Shown here in pieces: positions 47,001-55,392 of a stretch of DNA of 64,000 bases. Within the stretch, counting starts at the first letter, position 1. The number at the start of each line of letters is the position of its first letter. The stretch is from Gemmobacter aquarius. GTDB lineage: Bacteria; Pseudomonadota; Alphaproteobacteria; Rhodobacterales; Rhodobacteraceae. The DNA lies in the NCBI RefSeq assembly GCF_003060865.1, contig NZ_CP028918.1:3460001-3524000 (forward strand), in the 5' to 3' direction. The notes under the pieces are model-generated. The model saw nothing but the letters and a program-made list of their open reading frames with translations. It was not told where the DNA came from and did not search any database. The translations under genes were made by a program, and so were the position numbers.

Positions 47001-48558
47001 GACGCTGATTTCGCCGCCGCCGCACCATGACATCTATTCGATCGAAGACCTTGCGCAGCTGATCTATGACCTGAAACAGATCAACCCGCGGGCCAAGGTG
47101 ACGGTCAAGCTGGTGTCGGCCTCTGGCGTCGGGACGATTGCGGCGGGTGTGGCCAAGGCCAAGGCGGATGTGATCCTGATTTCAGGCCACAATGGCGGGA
47201 CGGGGGCTTCGCCGGGGACATCGATCAAATACGCTGGCCTGCCGTGGGAGATGGGCCTGACCGAAGCGCATCAGGTGCTGAGCATGAACAACCTGCGCGA
47301 GCGGGTGACCTTGCGCACCGATGGCGGGCTGCGGACGGGTCGCGATGTGGTGATGGCAGCCATGCTGGGGGCCGAGGAATACGGCATCGGCACAGCGGCG
47401 CTGATCGCCATGGGCTGCATCATGGTGCGCCAGTGCCAGAGCAATACCTGCCCCGTCGGCGTCTGCACCCAGAACGAGGCTTTGCGCCAGAAGTTCACGG
47501 GCAGCGCGGACAAGGTGGTGAACCTGATCACCTTCTACGCGCAGGAAGTGCGCGAGATCCTCGCCAGCATCGGCGCGCGGTCGATGGACGAGATCATCGG
47601 GCGGGCGGACCTGCTCACGCAGGTGTCGCGCGGGTCGGCCAATCTGGATGACCTTGACCTGAACCCGCTGCTGATCACGGTCGATGGGGCGCAGAAGATC
47701 ACCTACGACCGTTCGAAACCGCGCAATGCGGTGCCGGATACGCTTGATGCCGAGATCATCCGCGACGGTGCGCGCTTCTTCGAAGACGGCGAGAAGATGC
47801 AGCTTTCCTATGCGGTGCGGAACACGCTTCGCACCATCGGGACGCGGGCCAGTAGCCATATCGTTCGCAAGTTCGGGATGCGGAACAGTCTACAGTCCGA
47901 CCACCTGACAGTGAAACTGACCGGGTCTTGTGGGCAATCGCTTGGGGCTTTCGCAGTGCGCGGGCTGAAAATCGAGGTGCAGGGCGATGCCAACGATTAT
48001 GTCGGCAAGGGCCTGTCAGGTGGCACGATCACGGTGCGGCCGATGATGTCCTCGCCGCTGCTGGCGGAAGAGAACACGATCATAGGTAATACCGTGCTTT
48101 ACGGGGCGACCGACGGCTTCCTTTTCGCATCGGGTCGTGCGGGTGAGCGTTTCGCGGTGCGGAACTCGGGAGCAAAGGTCGTGGTCGAAGGCTGCGGGTC
48201 GAACGGCTGCGAATACATGACCGGCGGCGTAGCCGTTGTTCTTGGGCGCATCGGGGCCAACTTTGGCGCCGGAATGACAGGCGGCATGGCCTATGTCTAC
48301 GATCCGCAGGGCGTGGCAGAGGACTTCATGAACCTCGAGTCGCTCGTGACTTGTGGGATCGGGCATCCGCATTGGGAGGCGCAACTGCGCGGCCTGATCG
48401 AACGGCATGCCGCCGAGACAGGGTCTCAGATCGCGGTACGGATATTGGCCGAATGGGAAAGCGAGAAGCGTAACTTCCTGCAGATCTGCCCAAAGGAGAT
48501 GTTGATGCATCTGCCGCACCCGCTGACCGACGAAGCGGCGAAAGTTCCAGCCGAGTGA
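44020..48558 (+). CDS. gltB: Glutamate synthase, large (alpha) subunit
   Basis: A 1512-aa enzyme that makes two glutamates from glutamine and 2-oxoglutarate. The class II glutaminase domain begins at the catalytic cysteine in HSSCGVGLVV (Cys34), so the first 33 residues are a cleaved propeptide. RYSTNTFPQW and AHNGEINTLKGN (about 255-280) are in the same domain. The FMN/FeS synthase domain has GHNGGTGASP (about 1055) and CNTCPVGVCTQ-like cysteines (QSNTCPVGVCTQ, about 1145). The C-terminal beta-helix (GSFGGTI-like repeats) ends the protein. It is preceded by AGGAGG. Confidence 0.97.
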   Translation: MTLYDDAWVKAEEAKRAWLDANGLYKADDEHSSCGVGLVVSISGKPTRKVVENGINALKAIWHRGAVDADGKTGDGAGIHVQIPVKFFHDQVRRTGHEPDMGKLIAVGQVFLPRTDFGAQERCRTIVEAEVLRMGHYIYGWRHVPVNTEVLGDKANATRPEIEQILIRCDKNIDDEQFERELYIIRRRIEKAAIAAQIQGLYLCSLSCRSIIYKGMMLAEQVAVFYPDLMDERFESSFAIYHQRYSTNTFPQWWLAQPFRMLAHNGEINTLKGNVNWMRSHEIRMASSAFGEAAEDIKPIIPSGTSDSGALDAVFEVLVRSGRSAPMAKTMLVPEAWSKATTDMPKAWADMYAYCNAVMEPWDGPAALAMTDGRWVCGGLDRNGLRPMRYVITGDGLLIAGSEAGMVPVDETTIREKGALGPGQMIAVDMRDGKLYHDAEMKDRLAAANPYGEWIEKVVELNALLRDVPEAAVFSGADLRKRQIAAGYTVEELEQVLAPMAEDGKEMIASMGDDTPAAVLSSVYRPLSHFFRQNFSQVTNPPIDSLREGRVMSLKTRFGNLRNVLDENSSQTEILVLESPFIANSEFDVLVKRFGDQVAFIDCTFPVGSSLDDLRQGLERIRAEAEDAVRSGAGQLILTDEHQGPQKVGMPMILATSAVHSWLTSKGLRTFCSVNVRSAECIDPHYFAVLIGCGATTVNAYLAQDSIADRISRGLIEGSLTDAMRRYRDAIDAGLLKIMSKMGISVVSSYRGGLNFEAVGLSRAMVAEYFPGMHSRISGIGLHGIEQKVEEVHAKGWLGGADVLPIGGFYKARRSGEKHAWEAQTMHMLQAACDRASYDLWKQFSAAMRANPPIHLRDLLDIKSLGKPVPIEEVESITSIRKRFVTPGMSLGALSPEAHKTLNVAMNRIGAKSDSGEGGEDPAHFLPEPNGDNPSAKIKQVASGRFGVTAEYLNACEELEIKVAQGAKPGEGGQLPGMKVTALIARLRHSTPGVTLISPPPHHDIYSIEDLAQLIYDLKQINPRAKVTVKLVSASGVGTIAAGVAKAKADVILISGHNGGTGASPGTSIKYAGLPWEMGLTEAHQVLSMNNLRERVTLRTDGGLRTGRDVVMAAMLGAEEYGIGTAALIAMGCIMVRQCQSNTCPVGVCTQNEALRQKFTGSADKVVNLITFYAQEVREILASIGARSMDEIIGRADLLTQVSRGSANLDDLDLNPLLITVDGAQKITYDRSKPRNAVPDTLDAEIIRDGARFFEDGEKMQLSYAVRNTLRTIGTRASSHIVRKFGMRNSLQSDHLTVKLTGSCGQSLGAFAVRGLKIEVQGDANDYVGKGLSGGTITVRPMMSSPLLAEENTIIGNTVLYGATDGFLFASGRAGERFAVRNSGAKVVVEGCGSNGCEYMTGGVAVVLGRIGANFGAGMTGGMAYVYDPQGVAEDFMNLESLVTCGIGHPHWEAQLRGLIERHAAETGSQIAVRILAEWESEKRNFLQICPKEMLMHLPHPLTDEAAKVPAE

Positions 48559-48562
48559 TTGG

Positions 48563-48592
48563 AAGGCCCCGGTGAAAGCCGGGGCCTTTTTG
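48563..48592 (+). terminator. Rho-independent terminator after gltB
   Basis: A G/C-rich stem (AAGGCCCCGG / CCGGGGCCTT, loop TGAAAG) is followed directly by TTTT. It ends the gltD-gltB unit. Confidence 0.9.
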
Positions 48593-48671
48593 CCTGACGG
48601 CCCGCCGCGCCGGAAAGGTGCCTAGGCCCGCGCTGCGCCAAAGGCCAAGCCTTGACCGCGGCGCACGCATC

Positions 48672-49460
48672 ATGGCTATGCTGCAGCCCATGACCGATGA
48701 TACCCCCCCGCAGAAAGAGCTGCCGTTTACCGCGCCGAAGCGGCGTGCGAAGAAGGCATCGACTGCATTGGTCGTGCCGGAACATCGCGCGACAAAGCGG
48801 CGTGTGTTCATCTGGGTGGGGCGCATTCTAGGCGGGATCGCGGCATTCTACATGGCGCTGATCCTGCTGTTCGCTGTCGTGCCGCCGCCGATCAACCTTT
48901 ACCAATTAGGTGAGGCGTGGAGGTTGGGCGGGATCCAGAAGGATTGGGTATCGATCGACGAGATGACGCCCGCTTTGGGGCGGTCGGCGGTTGCTGCCGA
49001 GGATGCGAATTTCTGCCTGCACTGGGGTTTTGACATGAAGGCGATCCGCGAGGCCGTGAGTGAGGGGTCGAATCGCGGCGCTTCGACGATCAGCCAGCAA
49101 ATGGTTAAAAATGTCTTTCTATGGCACGGGCGGTCTTGGCTGCGAAAGGCGATGGAAGCCGCTATGACCCCGGTGGTCGAACTGTTCTGGTCGAAAAGCC
49201 GTATCCTCGAGGTCTATCTGAACGTGGCCGAGTTCGGGACGGGCGTTTTTGGGGTTCAGGCGGCGGCGCAGCATTACTTTGGCGTCGATGCGCGTGATCT
49301 CACGCCGACGCAAGCGGCTCGGCTGGCGGCAGTGCTGCCCGATCCGCAGAACCGCAATGCCGCCAAGCCATCAAATTTTGTCAGGCGGCGTACAGCGGCG
49401 ATCATCAGCGGGGCAGAAACCATCGCGGCCGACGGGCGGTCCGCGTGTTTCGAGGAATAG
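48672..49460 (+). CDS. mtgA: Monofunctional peptidoglycan glycosyltransferase MtgA
   Basis: A 262-aa enzyme that polymerises glycan strands from lipid II without a transpeptidase domain. A basic cytoplasmic N-terminus (KRRAKK) leads into one membrane anchor (residues about 49-72). The GT51 motifs are AVAAEDANFCLHWGFD (about 112), GASTISQQMVKN (about 135) and KSRILEVYLNVAEFG (about 180). Two ATGs (48672 and 48690) are possible; neither has a strong ribosome site, so I took the longer. Confidence 0.92.
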   Translation: MAMLQPMTDDTPPQKELPFTAPKRRAKKASTALVVPEHRATKRRVFIWVGRILGGIAAFYMALILLFAVVPPPINLYQLGEAWRLGGIQKDWVSIDEMTPALGRSAVAAEDANFCLHWGFDMKAIREAVSEGSNRGASTISQQMVKNVFLWHGRSWLRKAMEAAMTPVVELFWSKSRILEVYLNVAEFGTGVFGVQAAAQHYFGVDARDLTPTQAARLAAVLPDPQNRNAAKPSNFVRRRTAAIISGAETIAADGRSACFEE

Positions 49461-49556
49461 ACCAATGTGTACCTTGGCTACGGCTATTCACGGTTGAAAT
49501 CCGCACCCCGAGCGGGCAAGGAGTTCATCAAAGTTACAAAGGTGTGACCTGTCGTC

Positions 49557-50222
49557 ATGATCCGACTTTATCATTTTCCCCTTTCGCCCTTTTGCCGCAA
49601 GGTCCGCCTCACGCTGGCCGAAAAGCGGCTTGAGGTAGAGTTGGTCGAAGAGCGCTATTGGGAACCATCGCCCGACTTTCTACGTCGCAATCCGGCAGGC
49701 AAGGTGCCAGTCTTGAAGATCGACAACAAGGTGTTGTCCGAAAGTCAGGCGATCTGCGAGTACATCGAGGAAAGCCACCCCGCGCCGCAATTGATGCCAC
49801 GCGATGCCGAACAGCGCTACGAGGTGCGGCGGCTGTGCGCATGGTTCGATGACAAGTTTCAGGACGAGGTCACTTCCAAGCTGCTGTACGAGCGGATGAA
49901 CAAGAAGATCATGGGGCAGGGCTATCCCGACAGCAAGAACGTCAAGTTCGGGGCGAGCCGGATCAAGTATCATCTCGATTACATGAGTTGGCTTCTGGAC
50001 CAACGGCGCTGGCTGGCGGGGGATGTGATGACGCTGGCCGATCTGACGGCGGCGGCGCATCTGTCGTGCCTCGACTATATCAGCGATGTGGACTGGAACC
50101 GGTCGGCCACCGTGAAGGACTGGTATGCAAAGGTAAAGTCGCGCCCATCGTTCCGCACATTGCTGGCCGATCAGGTCCCGGGCTTTCCGCCGCCGCAGCA
50201 CTATGCGGACCTCGATTTCTGA
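49557..50222 (+). CDS. Glutathione S-transferase family protein
   Basis: A 221-aa cytosolic protein with the thioredoxin-like N-terminal domain (YHFPLSPFCRKVRLTLAEK, then GKVPVL and the cis-proline, and SESQAICEYIEE for glutathione binding at about 65) and an all-helical C-terminal domain. The active-site Ser/Cys lies in SPFC. The substrate is unknown; such proteins often take part in stress detoxification. It stands alone between mtgA and queG. Confidence 0.92.
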   Translation: MIRLYHFPLSPFCRKVRLTLAEKRLEVELVEERYWEPSPDFLRRNPAGKVPVLKIDNKVLSESQAICEYIEESHPAPQLMPRDAEQRYEVRRLCAWFDDKFQDEVTSKLLYERMNKKIMGQGYPDSKNVKFGASRIKYHLDYMSWLLDQRRWLAGDVMTLADLTAAAHLSCLDYISDVDWNRSATVKDWYAKVKSRPSFRTLLADQVPGFPPPQHYADLDF

Positions 50223-50316
50223 CCTGTCACCAGCAGGATTTTCTGCGAGAATCCTAAGGGGGCATTCTGCCCCTGTCGCGACTTGTGCGACTCCTCCTAA
50301 GGATATTTGAGCCGGC

Positions 50317-51366
50317 ATGAAAGATGCGAGCACTTTGAAAGCGGCCCTTGTGGCGCGGGCTTTGGAGGAGGGGTTCTCCAAGGTTGGCGTCTGTGCCCCG
50401 GATGCGGTGCCTGAGGCTGCGGGGCGGCTGGCGACGTGGCTGGCAGAAGGGCGGCAAGGGCAGATGGGCTGGATGGCGGATCGTGCCGATTGGCGCGGAT
50501 CGGCAGCGGCCTTGTGGCCCGAGGCGCGGTCGGTCGTGATGCTGGCCGAGGCCTATACGCCCGAGCAAGATCCTTTGGCGGTGCTGGATCAGCCGGACCG
50601 GGGCGCGGTTTCGGTCTACGCGCAGGGCAAGGATTACCATGACCTCGTGAAGAAGCGACTCAAGCGGGTGGGCCGCTGGCTGATCGATCAGGAGGGCGGC
50701 GAGATCAAGGTTTTCGTCGATACTGCGCCGGTGATGGAGAAGCCCTTGGCACAGGCGGCGGGTTTGGGGTGGCAGGGCAAGCACACCAATCTTTTGGCGC
50801 GGGATTTGGGCAACTGGTTCTTTCTGGGGGCGATCTTTACCACAGTGGACCTGCCGCAGGACAGAGCAGAGGAAAGCCATTGTGGGACCTGCACCGCCTG
50901 TCTCGACATTTGCCCGACTTCGGCCTTTCCGGCGCCTTACCAGTTGGATGCGCGGCGCTGCATTTCCTATCTGACCATCGAGCACAAGGGTCCGGTGGAC
51001 GAAGCGTTGCGCGGGTCAATGGGCAACCGGATCTACGGCTGCGATGATTGTCTGGCCGTCTGCCCGTGGAACAAGTTCGCCCAAGCCGCGCGCGAGGTAG
51101 GGTATCAGCCACGCGTCGGGGCACCGGAACTGGTGGAATTGGCCGCGCTGGACGATGCGGCGTTCAGAGCGCGATTTGCGGGGTCGCCCATCAAGCGGAT
51201 CGGACGGGACCGTTTCGTGCGGAACGTGCTTTATGCGGTAGGTAATTCCGGGATACCTGCGCTTTGCGTGGTGGCTGCCCGTTTGGTGGACGATGCGGAC
51301 GTTGCGGTGGCCGATGCGGCGCGCTGGGCATTGGGGCGGCTTGCGGGAACGGGTGGGCATGCCTAA
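50317..51366 (+). CDS. queG: Epoxyqueuosine reductase
   Basis: A 349-aa cobalamin- and iron-sulfur-dependent enzyme that makes queuosine in tRNA. Two 4Fe-4S clusters are visible: [16 protein letters not shown] (about 190-205) and [14 protein letters not shown] (about 243-256). The N-terminal domain has [25 protein letters not shown], the cobalamin region, and the C-terminus has HEAT-like helices ([16 protein letters not shown]). Family length about 350-380 aa. It is the first of a small group with the SDR and DUF1294 genes. Confidence 0.95.
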   Translation: MKDASTLKAALVARALEEGFSKVGVCAPDAVPEAAGRLATWLAEGRQGQMGWMADRADWRGSAAALWPEARSVVMLAEAYTPEQDPLAVLDQPDRGAVSVYAQGKDYHDLVKKRLKRVGRWLIDQEGGEIKVFVDTAPVMEKPLAQAAGLGWQGKHTNLLARDLGNWFFLGAIFTTVDLPQDRAEESHCGTCTACLDICPTSAFPAPYQLDARRCISYLTIEHKGPVDEALRGSMGNRIYGCDDCLAVCPWNKFAQAAREVGYQPRVGAPELVELAALDDAAFRARFAGSPIKRIGRDRFVRNVLYAVGNSGIPALCVVAARLVDDADVAVADAARWALGRLAGTGGHA

Positions 51367-51411
51367 TCTGCGCGTTAATCTAGGTAAGCGTCACAAGGAT
51401 GAGGTGTAGCG

Positions 51412-52179
51412 ATGGCAGGGCGTTTAGCGGGAAAGATCGCAATCGTCTCGGGCGGGGCGACAGGGTGCGGCGGGGCAGCATCGCGCCTGTTCGCGGCCGA
51501 AGGGGCGGCGGTGGGGATCATCGACCGCAACGTGGCGGCGGGCCAGGCGCTGGCGGACGCGCTGACGACTGACGGCTACCGTGTGGTTTTCGCGCGTGCC
51601 GATGTGGCGGTGAAGGCAGAGGTCGAGGCGGCGGTAGCAGAGGTTGCAGCAGCACTCGGGCCGATAAACGTGCTGTTCAACCATGCAGGGACAATCGTCA
51701 TCAAACCCTTCCTCGAGACCGAGGAGGAGGATTGGGACTTCCTGTTCGATGTGAATGTGAAGTCGATGTATCTTATGACCCGCGCCGTGCTTCCGCACAT
51801 GCTGGCGCAGGGTAAGGGGGCGATCGTCTGCACATCTTCGATCAGCGCGGTCTATGCCACTCCGAATGAGGTACTTTACGATGCGACCAAGGGGGCCTGC
51901 CATATGTTTGCGCGGGCGATTGCCGTGGAGTTCCGCGACAAGGGTATCCGGTGCAACGCGATCTGCCCCGGTTTCATCGATACCCCGCACGGGCAGCGCG
52001 AGGTTGAGTTGCTGACGCGCTACGGGGTGGATGTGTCCGACGGGGCGATCAAGGCCGCGCAGGGGCGGTTCGGCCAGCCAGAAGATATCGCGCGGGCGGC
52101 GCTATATCTGGCGTCGGACGACGCCGAGTTCGTCACCGGCGCGCAGCTCTTCGTGGATGGCGGGTTCAGCGCGGTATGA
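51412..52179 (+). CDS. Short-chain dehydrogenase/reductase
   Basis: A 255-aa classical SDR: cofactor motif SGGATGCGGAASRLF (residues 14-28), NHAG (about 90), catalytic serine in CTSSISAVYA and YDATKGA (YxxxK, about 158). The C-terminus ends GAQLFVDGGFSAV. The substrate is unknown; the relatives are often annotated as 2-keto-3-deoxy-L-fuconate or similar sugar dehydrogenases. The ATG has a ribosome site (AGGATGAGG). Its stop overlaps the DUF1294 start by 4 bases. Confidence 0.9.
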   Translation: MAGRLAGKIAIVSGGATGCGGAASRLFAAEGAAVGIIDRNVAAGQALADALTTDGYRVVFARADVAVKAEVEAAVAEVAAALGPINVLFNHAGTIVIKPFLETEEEDWDFLFDVNVKSMYLMTRAVLPHMLAQGKGAIVCTSSISAVYATPNEVLYDATKGACHMFARAIAVEFRDKGIRCNAICPGFIDTPHGQREVELLTRYGVDVSDGAIKAAQGRFGQPEDIARAALYLASDDAEFVTGAQLFVDGGFSAV

Positions 52180-52359
52180 TCGCGCCGGGAACGACCGGGT
52201 TCCTGCTACTTTGTCTACTGGGATACGCGGTTTTCGCCAGCGTCCTCGGCTATGTCGCTATGGCCATCGACAAGCGCCGGGCCGGGCAGGGGGAATGGCG
52301 TGTTCCCGAGGGGACGCTGCTTTTGCTTGCGCTTGCTGGTGGGTGGCCGGGGATTAAGC
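52176..52359 (+). pseudogene. DUF1294 membrane protein gene, 5' part split by IS66
   Basis: The first 61 codons: a membrane segment, then the conserved MAIDKRRAGQGEWRVPEGTL motif and LLALAGGWPGI. The frame breaks at the IS66 element; joining position 52359 to 54835 gives ATT-AAG-CTG in frame and continues as KLAQRRLRHKT, the normal DUF1294 continuation. Restored length about 163 aa. DUF1294 proteins are small membrane proteins of unknown role. The ATG overlaps the SDR stop. Confidence 0.85.
52352..52359 (+). repeat. Left 8-bp target duplication of the IS66 element
   Basis: GATTAAGC immediately precedes the element's left end and recurs at 54827-54834. IS66-family elements duplicate 8 bp. Confidence 0.93.
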
Positions 52360-52375
52360 GTAAGCGCTGTGCCGA

Positions 52376-53914
52376 TCACACCATGACGGCGTAATTCCAT
52401 GGGAGCAGGTCGCCGATCTGGCTTTGTTTGTGGCCTTTGACGATGGCGGTAAGCGTGTTTGCGAGCCAGACGTGTGGGTCGATCGCGTTCATCTTGCAGG
52501 TTTCGATGAGCGAGGCGATGACGGCCCAGTTCTCAGCCCCGGCGTCGTGGCCAGCAAAGAGGGCGTTCTTTCGGTTCAGGGCGATGGGGCGAATGGTGCG
52601 TTCGACGGTGTTGTTGTCGATCTCGACGCGGCCATCAGTCAGGAAGCGGCCAAGGCCGTCGCGGTATTTGGCGATGTAGGCAAGTGCTTCGCCCAAGGGC
52701 GACTTTGCGGAGGCGCGGGCGCGGTGGTAGGCCAGCCAGTCGTCGAGGCGGGCGAGGATCGGGGCGGAGCGGTCCTGCCGGATGGCCAGCCGGGTCGCGG
52801 GGGCAGTGCCGCGGATCTCGGCCTCTATGGCATAAAGCTCGCGGATGAGAGCCACGCCGTCCTCGGCAATCGGCGCGGGTCCGCTGCGGGTGATCTCGAT
52901 CAACTTGCGGCGTGCGTGCGCCCAGCAATATGCGAGCTGAATGCCCGGACCGATCCGGTCCGCTGCGATCAAGCGGTTGTATCCGGCATAGCCGTCGACT
53001 TGGAGAATACCCCCAAAACCCTTCAATATCCGCTCAGCATGTTGCCCGCCCCGACCTGGGGCAAAGGTGAAGACCACGCCCGGTGGTGACGTGCCGCCCC
53101 ACGGCCTGTCATCGCGGGCCAAGGCCCAGAAGTATCCGGTCTTGGTCTTTCTGGCCCCCGGATCGAGAACCGGGGCGCGGGTCTCGTCCATGAAGAGCTT
53201 GGTTGACCGCTTCAGGTCCGCCATCAGCGCGTCATGGACGGGGCGGAGTTCGAAGGCGGCGCGACCCACCCAATCGGCAAGGGTGGAGCGGTCGAGATCG
53301 ACGCCTTGGCGGCTGTAGATCTGGGCCTGCCGGTAAAGCGGCAGGTGGTCGGCATACTTGCTGACCAGCACATGGGCGACCGTGGCTTCGGTCGGCATGC
53401 CGCCCGGGATCAGCCGCGCGGGGGCAGCCGCCTGAACCACGCCATCGGTGCAGGACCGGCAGGCATATTTGGGTCGGCGGGTGACGATGACACGGAACTG
53501 GGCGGGCACGATGTCGAGCCGTTCCGACACATCCTCGCCGATGCAATGCAGGCAGCCACCGCAAGCGCAGGTCAGGCTGTCCGGCTCGATGATCTCCTCG
53601 ATGCGCGGCAGGTGCTTTGGCAGCAATCCACGATTGGCGGCACGCGGTTTGGCGGGGCGCTTGGCGGCCCGATCCGCGGCATCCTCTTCGGCATGGATCA
53701 CGGCCATGGCCGTTTCCAGATCTTCCAGCGCCAGTTCGAACTGGTCCGGATCGCCCTTTTCCGATTTACGGCCGAAGACCGCCTGCTTGAAGGCCGCGAC
53801 CAGCTTTTCTAGCCGTGCGATGCGCTCGTCCTTGCGCTTGTCACGTGCGTCCGCGGCAATCAGCATCGCCTTCAGCGCAGCAATTTCTTCAAGCAGATCA
53901 GCGGTCTCTGGCAT
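52376..53914 (-). CDS. tnpC: IS66 transposase TnpC
   Basis: A 512-aa DDE transposase. A coiled-coil leucine-rich start (residues 5-45) is followed by the IS66 zinc-binding region (CACGGCLHCIGEDVSERLDIVPAQF, about 117-140) and the catalytic domain (LFMDETRAPVLDPG, about 243; LQVDGYAGYNRL, about 305; a glutamate in NNTVERTIRP, about 445). The small C-terminal IS66 domain is present. Full length for the family. Confidence 0.95.
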   Translation of the reverse strand: MPETADLLEEIAALKAMLIAADARDKRKDERIARLEKLVAAFKQAVFGRKSEKGDPDQFELALEDLETAMAVIHAEEDAADRAAKRPAKPRAANRGLLPKHLPRIEEIIEPDSLTCACGGCLHCIGEDVSERLDIVPAQFRVIVTRRPKYACRSCTDGVVQAAAPARLIPGGMPTEATVAHVLVSKYADHLPLYRQAQIYSRQGVDLDRSTLADWVGRAAFELRPVHDALMADLKRSTKLFMDETRAPVLDPGARKTKTGYFWALARDDRPWGGTSPPGVVFTFAPGRGGQHAERILKGFGGILQVDGYAGYNRLIAADRIGPGIQLAYCWAHARRKLIEITRSGPAPIAEDGVALIRELYAIEAEIRGTAPATRLAIRQDRSAPILARLDDWLAYHRARASAKSPLGEALAYIAKYRDGLGRFLTDGRVEIDNNTVERTIRPIALNRKNALFAGHDAGAENWAVIASLIETCKMNAIDPHVWLANTLTAIVKGHKQSQIGDLLPWNYAVMV

Positions 53915-53993
53915 GGCTGATGTTTACCAAACCACCATGGGCTATGCCTCCGGAAAGAGCACGATGAGTCATCCTGCCGCAGGGCAGAACCGG

Positions 53994-54347
53994 TCATTCC
54001 ACGGCTTTGGGAGCCTTCGCCGCGACGGCCCGAACGCGCCGCCAATCGAGCCCCGCAAACAGCGCCTCGAACTGCGCATGGTTCAGCATCATGACCCCGT
54101 CCTTAACGGCGGGCCAGGTGAAGCTGTGTTCTTCCAGCCGCTTGTAGGCCATCACCAGACCGGTGCCGTCCCAATACAAGAGCTTCAACCGGTCCGCCTT
54201 CTTCGCGCGGAACACGAAGACTGTCCCGGTGAACGGGTCCTTGCGCAGCTCATTCTTCACCATCGCGGCCAGGCTGTCGTGGCCCTTGCGGAAGTCGATG
54301 GGCTTCGTCGCCACCATGATCCGCACCCGGTTCGACGGGAAGATCAC
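53994..54347 (-). CDS. tnpB: IS66 accessory protein TnpB (Orf2)
   Basis: A 117-aa protein of the IS66 Orf2 type: VATKPIDFRKGHDSLAAMV, TVFVFRAKKADRLKLLYWDGTGLVM, then MMLNHAQFEALFAGLDW. It is required for IS66 transposition. It is unrelated to the RNA-guided TnpB of IS605. The GTG at 54347 overlaps the tnpA stop (GTGA). Confidence 0.94.
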   Translation of the reverse strand: MIFPSNRVRIMVATKPIDFRKGHDSLAAMVKNELRKDPFTGTVFVFRAKKADRLKLLYWDGTGLVMAYKRLEEHSFTWPAVKDGVMMLNHAQFEALFAGLDWRRVRAVAAKAPKAVE

Positions 54348-54718
54348 GGGAAAGCCCGCAATGCCATGATCAGTTCCGCGAGCCGTGCCGCAGGTGTGGC
54401 AACATCCAGCCGTATCGTCACAGGGCCGATCAACAGATCAATCGACGCAGTTGAAACAGGCGTGTCCACTGCCTGCGCCGTCGCCACCGGCGCGGCGAAC
54501 TCGGCTCCCGTTACCTCTGGCACGACCAGCTTGCCCTGCCGCGCAAGCGTCCGCCACGAAGACAGGTGGTTGGCCTTCACCCCATGCCGACCCGCCACCT
54601 CATTCACCGTGACACCAGGCACCAGCGTCTCCGCCACCATCCGGCCCTTCGCCTCGTCAGACCACCGCCGCTTGGCTGCCGGTGCTGCCAGCAGCTCCAC
54701 AAAGCCGACGGCCTCCAT
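54344..54718 (-). CDS. tnpA: IS66 accessory protein TnpA (Orf1)
   Basis: A 124-aa protein with a helix-turn-helix of the IS3/IS911 Orf1 type (RRWSDEAKGRMVAETL, then VNEVAGRHGVKANHLSSWR, residues about 18-55) and a C-terminal IS66-specific region. I took the ATG at 54718; an upstream ATG at 54769 would add 17 residues. Confidence 0.88.
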   Translation of the reverse strand: MEAVGFVELLAAPAAKRRWSDEAKGRMVAETLVPGVTVNEVAGRHGVKANHLSSWRTLARQGKLVVPEVTGAEFAAPVATAQAVDTPVSTASIDLLIGPVTIRLDVATPAARLAELIMALRAFP

Positions 54719-54826
54719 ACTGCGCTCCCGATGGACTCCCACTGACACCTCCCGTGCAAATCTCCACACGAGGGCGCATCGCAGCTTACGGATTCAGCAG
54801 GAAGGTGGGGTCGGCACAGCGCTTAC

Positions 54827-54834
54827 GATTAAGC
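54827..54834 (+). repeat. Right 8-bp target duplication of the IS66 element
   Basis: GATTAAGC, identical to 52352-52359, directly after the right inverted repeat. Confidence 0.93.
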
Positions 54835-55142
54835 TGGCACAGCGGCGGCTGCGTCACAAGACCGTCAGCCAGCCGTTCCGTGCGCTGTTGACGCTGATCG
54901 GGCTGGCGCAGGCGGGGCTACTGCTGGCGGCGCTGGTGCCAGCCGCTTGGGTACAGCGCGCGGCGCAGGTGGCGGTCAACGTTGCCGCTCCGGCCGGAAT
55001 CTCGGCGGTGCAGGCAGTGGGGAATACGGTGTCGGGCGTGGTGCGCGAGGTGCTTACGGTGCCGACGCCGCTGGACGAACCCGCGGAAAGCGAGACGGAT
55101 CTGCCCAAGCGCTTCGGTCCCGGATCGGACGCTGGCGGCTGA
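54835..55142 (+). pseudogene. DUF1294 membrane protein gene, 3' part after the IS66 insertion
   Basis: The last 102 codons of the split gene: LAQRRLRHKTVSQPFRAL, a second hydrophobic segment (LLTLIGLAQAGLLLAAL) and an acidic C-terminus. The frame is open far upstream through the element but carries no start linked to a ribosome site. Together with 52176-52359 it is a single interrupted gene. Confidence 0.82.
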
Positions 55143-55392
55143 TGGCTTGCGTGCCCATGTCGGGGAAGGTCCGGCTTCAGCGACTCGGGGCGGCGGTGCT
55201 AGGATCAGTGCATCGGGAGGTAGGTCATGTCACGTCATCTTGCAGACCACGGACATTCGCGCGGCTCGGGGAGGGTGCGGGCATTTTTTCGCATCGCGCG
55301 GCAGGGTCGGGGGTGGTGGCACCGAAGCGAGAGTGTGGCGAGTGGGAGGAGGGTGGTGGAGTTTATACGGCTGGCTCGCGGGTACCAAGAGC
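55143..55392. other. 250-bp gap without a supported gene
   Basis: The gap lies between the end of the DUF1294 gene and the 3' end of ohrR. A 72-codon plus-strand frame at 55227-55445 has a good ribosome site (GGGAGGTAGGTC before ATG) but overlaps ohrR and looks compositionally random. No tRNA or clear terminator is visible. Confidence 0.4.

Larger units (their letters stand above)
52360..54826 (-). mobile_element. Complete IS66-family insertion sequence (2467 bp)
   Basis: The ends are inverted repeats: left GTAAGCGCTGTGCCGATC and, on the other strand, right GTAAGCGCTGTGCCGACC. The element carries the three classical IS66 genes on the minus strand and is flanked by GATTAAGC on both sides. All three genes appear intact. 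It disrupts the DUF1294 gene. Confidence 0.95.

Noticed and set aside
50233..50253. Imperfect hairpin after the glutathione transferase gene
   Set aside because: The stem has a mismatch, a 3-base loop and no T-run, so it is too weak to call a terminator.
53448..55142. Open frame of 564 codons across the IS66 element
   Set aside because: It runs antisense through tnpC, tnpB and tnpA and only its last 102 codons belong to a real gene, the 3' part of DUF1294.
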